Assembly: GCA_030148625.1 (NCBI GenBank)
Contig: JASBTC010000201.1
Span: 1-5,576, forward strand
DNA from: Sphingobium sp.
Lineage (GTDB): Bacteria > Pseudomonadota > Alphaproteobacteria > Sphingomonadales > Sphingomonadaceae
Length of the DNA stretch: 5,576 nucleotides
Direction of reading: 5' to 3'
Part shown: positions 1 through 5,023 of the stretch, in pieces
Position numbering within the stretch: the stretch's first letter is position 1
How the letters are laid out: every line of letters starts with the position of its first letter
Notes under the pieces: model-generated
Seen by the model: only the letters and a program-made list of their open reading frames with translations
What the model was told of the DNA's origin: nothing
Databases searched by the model: none
Translations under genes and position numbers: made by a program

Positions 1-21
1 TCGCTGGTCGTCGCCGGATGA
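1..21 (+). CDS. C-terminal end of an upstream gene (partial)
   Basis: Reading from base 1 gives six codons (S L V V A G) and then a TGA whose first two bases lie inside the ATG of the next gene, forming an ATGA junction. Such 4-base overlaps are the usual sign of translational coupling between operon genes in compact bacterial genomes. The next gene also has no recognisable Shine-Dalgarno sequence in the 17 bases visible before it, which fits coupling. Six residues are too few to identify the product. The call rests only on the open frame and the junction, so it could be chance. Confidence 0.45.
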   Translation, partial: SLVVAG

Positions 22-1199
22 ACGGTGCGCGCGATATCGCGATCGTCGGCATCGGTGTCACCGAGCAGGTCCGCAAGTCGGGCCGGACGACGATCGCGCT
101 GCTGATGGAATCGATCGGCCTGGCGCTGGACGATGCCGGCCTCACCATCGGCGATGTCGACGGTTATATCGGTTTCGGCTTTCCGGCCGGCAACGGCCAG
201 GGCGTGAGCGACGCCAATATCGCCTATCAGTTCGGCCAGCCCATGACGCTGGTCGCCGAGACATCGGGCGCGCCGGCGGTGCTGCTTGCGGGCGCCGCCA
301 TCCGCGCCGGGCTGGCCGAGGTCGTGGTGATCCCGGCCGGCAGTTCGCAAATGGCGGGCGCGGAGATGGCGACCTATACCCGGCCGACCTATGAATTCAC
401 CGAATGGACGGGATCGATGACACCGGCGCAGTTCGCGCTGATCGCCCGGCGCCATATGCACGAATTCGGCACGACCCGCGAACAGATGGCCGCCGTCGCC
501 GCGATCGCGCATCGCCATGGCCGCCTCAATCCCGAAGCCGTCGCCTTCGACCGACCCGCGCTCGACGCCGAAGCGATCCTCGCCGCACGGATGATCGCCG
601 ATCCCTTCACCCAGCCAATGTGCTCGCTCGTCAACGACGGCGCCTCATGCATCGTCGTCACCTCGGCCGAACGCGCGCGCGACTGCCGCCAGGCGCCGGT
701 CTGGGTGCTCGGCGGTGCGTTCGAGACCCGGTCCAACAGCTATTTCGAGGCGCCGTCGCTCGGCATGATGCAGAGCCGCCCGCGCATGATCGAGGGTTTT
801 GCGCGCGCCGGGGTCCGGCATGACGATGTCGACATCGTCATGTGTTACGATCATTTCGCACATGGGCCAATCATCCAGCTCGAAACATTGGGTTTTTGCG
901 CCCCCGGAGAGGGCGGCGCCTATGCGCCGGAAGCCATGCGGATCGACGGGGCCCATCCCGGATCGCTCGACGGCGGCAATCTCGCCTATAGTCACAATGG
1001 CGTGCCCTATAATTTCAAGCCGATCGAGATCGTCCGCCAATTCCGCGGCGACACCCCCGACCTGTGCCCGGGATGGCGCGAGGGCATTCACACCCATGAC
1101 CCGGCCCTGTGCCGCAAGGTGGCCGATCCCAGGCTGGCAGTGGGCTGCGCGCCGATGACCGACGGCCGGCACGGTTTCGTACTGCTGGCGAAGGATTGA
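18..1199 (+). CDS. Thiolase-fold protein of the SCP2/lipid-transfer type, probable DUF35-partnered aldolase
   Basis: A 393-residue protein with the thiolase-superfamily fold: an N-terminal DIAIVGIG strand, a buried helix after ETSG (residues 81-84), a VVVIPAG strand, and C-terminal CYDHF (276-280), LETLGFC and GGNLAYSHNG (to residue 328) blocks. True thiolases use a Cys nucleophile near residue 80-90. Here the aligned stretch is A-E-T-S-G-A-P with no Cys, so classical Claisen condensation or thiolysis is unlikely. Cys-less relatives include Ltp2, a retro-aldolase of steroid side-chain catabolism that works with a DUF35 partner and uses tyrosines. Y277 and Y324 are candidate equivalents here (inference). 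H326 in SHNG may replace the family's HGG motif. The gene overlaps its upstream neighbour by ATGA and is followed after two bases by a DUF35 gene, the arrangement expected for a heteromeric complex. It may be annotated simply as acetyl-CoA acetyltransferase. The fold is certain; the exact reaction is not. Confidence 0.88.
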   Translation: MNGARDIAIVGIGVTEQVRKSGRTTIALLMESIGLALDDAGLTIGDVDGYIGFGFPAGNGQGVSDANIAYQFGQPMTLVAETSGAPAVLLAGAAIRAGLAEVVVIPAGSSQMAGAEMATYTRPTYEFTEWTGSMTPAQFALIARRHMHEFGTTREQMAAVAAIAHRHGRLNPEAVAFDRPALDAEAILAARMIADPFTQPMCSLVNDGASCIVVTSAERARDCRQAPVWVLGGAFETRSNSYFEAPSLGMMQSRPRMIEGFARAGVRHDDVDIVMCYDHFAHGPIIQLETLGFCAPGEGGAYAPEAMRIDGAHPGSLDGGNLAYSHNGVPYNFKPIEIVRQFRGDTPDLCPGWREGIHTHDPALCRKVADPRLAVGCAPMTDGRHGFVLLAKD

Positions 1200-1201
1200 T
1201 C

Positions 1202-1603
1202 ATGGCGCCGACCATCCCGATGCCGCATCCGACGCCGCTGTCGGCACCCTTTTGGGAAGGAACGCGTGCCGGCGAATTGCGGCTGCAATGCTGTGACGAT
1301 TGCGGCGCATGGCGCTGGACGCCGCAGATATTGTGCCGGACCTGCCATTCGCCGCATTTTACATGGCGCGCGACGAGCGGGCACGGACGCCTCTACAGCT
1401 TCACCATCGTCCACCGGCCGCCGACGCCCGCATTTTCCGCGCCCTATGTCGTTGCGGTCGTCGAATTGGACGAGGGGCCGCTGATGCTGACCAACCTGAT
1501 CGAGGTCGAACCCGCTGCGATTGCGATCGGCATGCCGGTCAAGGTCGTTCTCCAGCCGCATCCGGACGCCGCCGTCACCCTCTACCCCTTCACTGCGGCC
1601 TGA
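1202..1603 (+). CDS. DUF35 zinc-ribbon/OB-fold protein, partner of the thiolase-fold protein
   Basis: A 133-residue protein. The N-terminal helix PTPLSAPFWEGTRAGELRLQ is typical of DUF35 proteins. It is followed by a rubredoxin-like zinc ribbon with C31-x2-C34 and C45-x2-C48, then an OB-fold part (about residues 55-130) with GRLYSFTIVHRP, PYVVAVVELDEG and a GMPVKVV strand. The ATG at 1202 is chosen because AAGGA (1191-1195) lies six bases upstream and the preceding gene stops at 1199; the frame is open further upstream, but only inside that gene. DUF35 proteins adjacent to SCP2-type thiolases act as CoA-substrate-binding or chaperone-like subunits, as in ChsH2 with Ltp2. The tight two-base spacing suggests a stoichiometric complex. 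A non-catalytic role is inferred from the family. The family call is firm; the substrate is unknown. Confidence 0.9.
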   Translation: MAPTIPMPHPTPLSAPFWEGTRAGELRLQCCDDCGAWRWTPQILCRTCHSPHFTWRATSGHGRLYSFTIVHRPPTPAFSAPYVVAVVELDEGPLMLTNLIEVEPAAIAIGMPVKVVLQPHPDAAVTLYPFTAA

Positions 1604-1611
1604 CGGGCTCA

Positions 1612-1635
1612 CGCGGAGGCACGGAGACGCGGAGA
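1612..1635 (+). repeat. Three tandem copies of an 8-base unit, CRCGGAGR
   Basis: Just after the DUF35 stop codon the sequence reads CGCGGAGG, CACGGAGA, CGCGGAGA as contiguous octamers, and decays into a related GGAGGCG at 1636-1642. It lies outside any credible gene. My impression is that similar CGCGGAG-type arrays are scattered through sphingomonad intergenic regions, but this cannot be verified here. No function is assigned. Translations through it on either strand are low-complexity and should not be called genes. Confidence 0.6.
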
Positions 1636-1686
1636 GGAGGCGTTTCAAGACCCTGCTAGAGCTTGATCCAGTTCGATCAACTCATC

Positions 1687-1776
1687 TTGTCATTCCCGCG
1701 AAAGCGGGAATCCCACTATTCCGTGAAGCATCAGAAAGAAGAAGAAGCGGGATTCCCGCTTTCGCGGGAATGACAA
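1687..1776. repeat. Nested inverted repeat (REP-like; 28-bp perfect arms)
   Basis: Bases 1687-1714 and 1749-1776 are perfect reverse complements over 28 bases, separated by a 34-base spacer rich in A and G. Each arm is also a hairpin on its own: ATTCCCGC and GCGGGAAT flank GAAA in the left arm (1692-1711) and TTTC in the right arm (1752-1771). The core matches the ATTCCC-N8-GGGAAT form known from the Neisseria dRS3 repeat, and very similar sequences are common in proteobacterial intergenic DNA. It sits between two genes converging from opposite strands, so its RNA could block read-through in both directions. There is no T-tract after the stem, so a standard intrinsic terminator is not supported. 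A non-autonomous mobile repeat is the likeliest nature (inference). Confidence 0.85.
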
Positions 1777-1831
1777 TCTCGGGGAATGCTTAGACTCGGA
1801 TGAATCAAACTAGCGGCGCCAAAAGGCCGGG

Positions 1832-3061
1832 TCAGATGATCCCCGCCGCCTTCAGCGCATCCCGCTCGGCCGGAACACGGCCGAGTTCCGCGAGCAGCGT
1901 GTCGGTGTCCTGCCCGAGTGCCGGCGGCGGCGCGGCGGCCGTCGCTCTCGATCCGTCATAGACGACCGGCCCGGCCACTTGCGGCACCGCCCGCCCGCCC
2001 TGCCCCATCAGATCGACGAACATCCCCCGCGCGACGACCTGCGGATCGGCCTCGACTTGGGCCAGATCGTTGACCGGCCCAGACGGCACATCCGCCGCCA
2101 GCAGTGCGGCATGGAGATCGGCGACTGTCCAGCTCATGAAGAGTGGTTCCAATATGCCGAGCAGGGCCGCGCGGTGCGCCAGCCTGTCCCGATTGGTCCG
2201 AAAACGCGGATCGGTCGCCAGATCGGGCCGCCCGATCGCCCCGCACATCCGCGCATAGCCTTCGTCATTGCCCGGTGCGATCATGATATGACCATCGGCG
2301 CAGAGATAGCCGCCGCCCGGAACCCCGCCATTGGCCCCGGTGCCGATCGGCCGCGGCGGCGTGCCGGTCAGCGTGTAGTGCATCGCCTGCTGCGCCATCA
2401 CCGCGACGCCGCAATCGAGCAGGGACAGGTCGAGATCCACGCCCGGCCCGTCCTTGCCCCGCTCGATCAGCGCGGACTGGATCGCGATGGCGGCGTAGAG
2501 GCCGGTGATGATGTCGACCAGGCTGGGGCCCGTCTTCATCGGCCCACCGCCCGGCATCTCGGGCGGGTTTCCGGTCACGCTCATCAGGCCGCACAGCCCC
2601 TGGATCACTGGGTCGTAACCGCCGCGCGGCGCATAGGGCCCGGTCTGGCCGTATCCGGTGATCGAGCAGATGATCAGTCCGGGATTGGAGGCGCGCAACG
2701 TCGCGGCGTCGAGCCCCATCCGCGAAAGCGCGCCGACCTTGAAATTCTCGACCAGGACATCGGCGGTGCCGACCAGGTCGCGCAACACGGCGCGCCCTTC
2801 CTCACGCGCCAGATCGAGCGTCATCGAGCGCTTGCCGCGATTGGCGGCCAGGAACATCGCCGAGGCGCCGGTCCAGCCGCCATCCTTCCCCTCCAGAAAG
2901 GGAGGGCCGAAGCTGCGGCTGTCGTCGCCACGCGCGGGCCGCTCAATCTTGATCACCTCGGCGCCCAGATCGCCAAGCGTCTGCGTCGCCCAGGGACCGG
3001 CAAGCACGCGGCTGAGATCGATGATCCTGATGCCTGCCAGCGGCTTTGGCGGCAGGCTCAT
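1832..3061 (-). CDS. CaiB/BaiF (class III) CoA-transferase
   Basis: A 409-residue protein of the formyl-CoA transferase family, about the usual length. It transfers CoA from an acyl-CoA donor to a carboxylic acid, typically as the activation step of a catabolic route. The start is typical (PLAGIRIIDLSRVLAGPWATQTLGDLGAEVIKIE), followed by NRGKRSMTLDL, DVLVENFKVG and ITGYGQTGPYAPRGGYD. The D150 in GGYD aligns with the catalytic Asp of formyl-CoA transferase, which forms the acyl-anhydride intermediate. A small-domain section follows from about residue 215 to 340. The frame stays open far upstream, but that part is antisense-frame noise inside the regulator gene. The ATG at 3061 is chosen because it begins the family's N-terminus and has GGGGAG (3075-3070) eight bases before it. 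It overlaps the LysR stop by four bases (ATGA), so the two are cotranscribed and probably translationally coupled. The substrate acid cannot be read from sequence. Confidence 0.93.
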   Translation of the reverse strand: MSLPPKPLAGIRIIDLSRVLAGPWATQTLGDLGAEVIKIERPARGDDSRSFGPPFLEGKDGGWTGASAMFLAANRGKRSMTLDLAREEGRAVLRDLVGTADVLVENFKVGALSRMGLDAATLRASNPGLIICSITGYGQTGPYAPRGGYDPVIQGLCGLMSVTGNPPEMPGGGPMKTGPSLVDIITGLYAAIAIQSALIERGKDGPGVDLDLSLLDCGVAVMAQQAMHYTLTGTPPRPIGTGANGGVPGGGYLCADGHIMIAPGNDEGYARMCGAIGRPDLATDPRFRTNRDRLAHRAALLGILEPLFMSWTVADLHAALLAADVPSGPVNDLAQVEADPQVVARGMFVDLMGQGGRAVPQVAGPVVYDGSRATAAAPPPALGQDTDTLLAELGRVPAERDALKAAGII

Positions 3062-3942
3062 CCTTCGATCTCCCCGATAAAATCGAGAAATGTGCTCTGC
3101 AGCCGCCCCTGATAGCTGTCCTTCTTCCAGATGATCGTGGCGCGGCGGGGTATGTCGAGATCCGAGACTTCGAGATCGATCAGTTCTCCGCGCGCGAATT
3201 CTCCGGTCAGCGTACGGCGCGAGAGGCAGCCGATCATCCCCCCCGCCGTCACCGCGGCCTTGACCGCATCGATGCTGTCGGATTCGAAGACGATGCGGAT
3301 CGAGCTCAGATGCTTGAGCGCCTCCATGGTGAGCGAGATCCGTTCGCTCGACATCGCCTTTTCGAGCGCCCAGTCCTCCGCGAGGAATTGCGTGAGGCTC
3401 TCGCCGACACGCTGCGCGCACGGATGGCTCGGCGCGCAGAACATCGCGAGGCGATCGTCGATCCAGTCGCGGGTGTCGAGATCGATCCGGTTGGTCGGCG
3501 AACCGATAAAGCCGATGTCGAGCGACATGCGATGCACCCTGGCGATGACGTCGATCGACGCGGCAACGCTGAGATCGATGACGACACCGGGATGCTCGAG
3601 CGTGAAGCGGCCGCATGCCGCGGACAGCACCGAATGCGCCAATGCGGGCGTGGAGCCCAGCCGCAATCGCCCGACCAGTTCGTCGCCGGCGGCAAGCTTC
3701 TCGAGTTCCTGCGCCTGGCGGAGCAGCGACGAAGCTCGCGCCTGCACCTGCCGGCCATAATCGGACAGCAACAGCCTTTTGCCCTCGCGCGCGAACAGAT
3801 CGACGCCCAGATGCGCTTCCAGGTCGCGCAACGCCATGCTCGCCGCCGACTGGCTCAACGCGATCTCGTCCGCCGCCTTGGCGATGCTGCCGCACCGCGC
3901 AATGGCTTCGAAAACGGCGAGTTGCCTGAGCGTGATACGAAT
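3058..3942 (-). CDS. LysR-type transcriptional regulator, apparent ATT start codon
   Basis: A 294-residue LysR-family regulator. From the proposed start it reads (M)RITLRQLAVFEAIARCGSI, then AKAADEIALSQSAASMALRDLE, the winged helix-turn-helix with its recognition helix (about residues 1-60). A linker helix and a periplasmic-binding-protein-like effector domain follow (about 88-290; GRLRLGSTPALAHSVL to the end). No ATG, GTG or TTG lies in frame between the upstream stop (4033-4035) and the start of the HTH. The first such codon is TTG at 3858, inside the recognition helix, which would destroy DNA binding. The ATT at 3942-3940 gives the canonical N-terminus and lies seven bases after GGGAG, so it is chosen. 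The gene precedes and overlaps the CoA-transferase and faces the amidohydrolase operon divergently, so it likely controls both. The effector is unknown, perhaps a CoA-ester or acid of the pathway. If the ATT reflects a sequencing error, the product is unchanged apart from the initiator. Confidence 0.9.
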   Translation of the reverse strand: MRITLRQLAVFEAIARCGSIAKAADEIALSQSAASMALRDLEAHLGVDLFAREGKRLLLSDYGRQVQARASSLLRQAQELEKLAAGDELVGRLRLGSTPALAHSVLSAACGRFTLEHPGVVIDLSVAASIDVIARVHRMSLDIGFIGSPTNRIDLDTRDWIDDRLAMFCAPSHPCAQRVGESLTQFLAEDWALEKAMSSERISLTMEALKHLSSIRIVFESDSIDAVKAAVTAGGMIGCLSRRTLTGEFARGELIDLEVSDLDIPRRATIIWKKDSYQGRLQSTFLDFIGEIEG

Positions 3943-3949
3943 AGGTCTT

Positions 3950-3954
3950 CTCCC
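3950..3954 (-). promoter_or_regulatory. Shine-Dalgarno sequence supporting the ATT start of the LysR gene
   Basis: On the minus strand GGGAG is followed by a seven-base spacer (AAGACCT) and then ATT at 3942-3940. This is the same motif and spacing seen before the amidohydrolase ATG on the other strand (GGGAG at 4150-4154, seven bases). The match decides the regulator's start, because no standard start codon is available nearby. Confidence 0.65.
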
Positions 3955-4050
3955 GTGCCGCCGGCCTTTTCGTCCTGCGTCGCGGGCGGCCGATCTGTGA
4001 TGATGGGTCAGGCTATGAGGGGTTGCGCGCTTTCACCATCAAAATTTGCT

Positions 4051-4063
4051 GAGGATCATCCTC
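4051..4063. promoter_or_regulatory. Perfect palindrome GAGGATCATCCTC, candidate regulator operator
   Basis: The half-sites GAGGAT and ATCCTC are exact reverse complements around a central C, in the AT-rich centre of the divergent region. A second, 8-base palindrome (AATCGATT, 4069-4076) lies with its centre about 15 bases away. A clean T-N11-A LysR box centred on it is not seen, so the binding protein is uncertain. The position makes the LysR protein the first suspect. Confidence 0.45.
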
Positions 4064-4161
4064 TGTAGAATCGATTATGCGCTTTTATCACGCTGGATCA
4101 GGGTGTTTCCGGCGCCCCACCGTCACGATGGAGCGGCGCGACCGTTTCCGGGAGTGATGCG

Positions 4162-5019
4162 ATGGCGATGCCCACCAATATCGGCGTGATCGATACGATG
4201 CTCGATCTGCCCTATGCCAGTCGCGACTGGTCGAACCAGTTCGGCGACCGGCTGCGCGACGACGACAGCCGCAACCAGCGCTTCGTCCATCCTGCGGGCT
4301 TCCTGTTCAAGGATCCGCCGCAGGTCGAGCGCGGGCCCGACGCGATCGGCGACACGCTGCGCGAAATGGACCGGTTCGGAATCGACAAGGCGCTGATCGG
4401 AGTCAGCGATCCCGTCACGATCGAAGCGATCACCCGGCACCGCGACCGTTTTCTCGGCCATGTCATGATCGATCCGGCCGGCGGCATGCCCGAACTCGCG
4501 CGACTGACCGAAATGTACGAGACGCACGGCATTGCGGCGGCGAGCTTCTTTCCCTGCGGATGCGGCGTGCCGATCAACGACAAGCGCGCCTATCCGCTCT
4601 ACGCCAAATGCGTCGAGCTCGACCTGCCGATCTTCGTCAATGCCGGCGTTCCGGGGCCGCGCATGCCCTTTGCCCCGCAGCATGTCGAGCTGATCGACGA
4701 GGTCTGCTGGTTCTTCCCAGACCTCAAATTCGTGATGCGCCACGGTGCCGAACCCTGGGTGGACATGGCGGTGAAGCTGCTGCTGAAATGGCCCAATCTC
4801 TATTATTCGACGAGCGCCTTTGCGCCGAAATATTTCCCCAAGGCCATCATCGACTATGCCAATACGCGCGGCGCCGACAAGGTGATCTATGCCGGTTACT
4901 ACCCCTCCGGCCTGTCGTTGGAGCGCAGCTTCGGCGAACTGCCCGGCGTGCCCCTGCGCGACGAAGTCTGGCCCAAATTCCTGCGCGACAATGCGCTGCG
5001 CGTGCTGAAGGCAGGTTGA
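4162..5019 (+). CDS. Amidohydrolase-fold (ACMSD-like) protein lacking most metal ligands
   Basis: A 285-residue TIM-barrel protein of the amidohydrolase-2 (ACMSD-like) group, whose members are metal-dependent decarboxylases or hydrolases. Family marks are DTLREMDRFGIDKALIG, MIDPAGGMPELARL, the PFAPQHVELIDEVCWFFPDLKFVMRHGAEPW block (about residues 171-200), the PNLYYSTSAFAPKYFP strand and a GADKVIYAGYYP strand near 240-248. The metal site is largely gone. The usual DxHxH reads D11-T-M13-L-D15, the His after the LPI strand is N160, and the Asp of the GSDYP motif is Y246. Only H194 remains. Either this is a metal-free branch with different chemistry, or it is a non-catalytic relative. The start is supported by GGGAG seven bases upstream. 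It is the first gene of the operon facing LysR and is followed four bases later by the crotonase gene. No function beyond membership in the catabolic cluster is assigned. Confidence 0.85.
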   Translation: MAMPTNIGVIDTMLDLPYASRDWSNQFGDRLRDDDSRNQRFVHPAGFLFKDPPQVERGPDAIGDTLREMDRFGIDKALIGVSDPVTIEAITRHRDRFLGHVMIDPAGGMPELARLTEMYETHGIAAASFFPCGCGVPINDKRAYPLYAKCVELDLPIFVNAGVPGPRMPFAPQHVELIDEVCWFFPDLKFVMRHGAEPWVDMAVKLLLKWPNLYYSTSAFAPKYFPKAIIDYANTRGADKVIYAGYYPSGLSLERSFGELPGVPLRDEVWPKFLRDNALRVLKAG

Positions 5020-5023
5020 GGCC

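Larger units (their letters stand above)
3943..4161. promoter_or_regulatory. Divergent control region between the LysR and amidohydrolase genes
   Basis: These 219 bases hold no credible gene and must carry the promoters for both directions. The middle part (about 4035-4095) is clearly more AT-rich than its surroundings and contains two palindromes. On the plus strand, TAGAAT (4066-4071) resembles a -10 box, but no -35 box lies at the correct distance, so a promoter is only suggested. On the minus strand, TTGATG followed about 18 bases later by TCATAG is a weak pair. The amidohydrolase SD (GGGAG, 4150-4154) closes the region. LysR regulators usually bind such divergent regions. Confidence 0.6.

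Noticed and set aside
1687..1790. Intrinsic (rho-independent) terminator
   Set aside because: The stem is strong but no run of T follows on either strand, so it is kept as a repeat with a possible barrier role only.
1521..1793. 90-codon plus-strand open frame reading through the intergenic repeats
   Set aside because: It overlaps the DUF35 3' end in another frame, and its translation is just the octamer array and inverted repeat. Such repeat-derived peptides are common false genes.
1979..3112. Long plus-strand open frame of 377 codons opposite the CoA-transferase
   Set aside because: Arg/His/Asp-rich shadow frame caused by high GC at third codon positions of the minus-strand gene. It has no recognisable domain.
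3058..3858. LysR gene starting at the TTG at 3858
   Set aside because: This start lies inside the recognition helix (SQSAAS) and removes the first half of the HTH. The upstream frame continues the family sequence exactly back to 3942.
3062..3895. N-terminal 278-codon extension of the CoA-transferase frame into the LysR gene, giving an apparent 687-residue protein
   Set aside because: The extension is Arg-rich low-complexity sequence antagonistic to the LysR reading frame. The CoA-transferase family N-terminus and SD begin at 3061, and LysR is clearly the real gene there.
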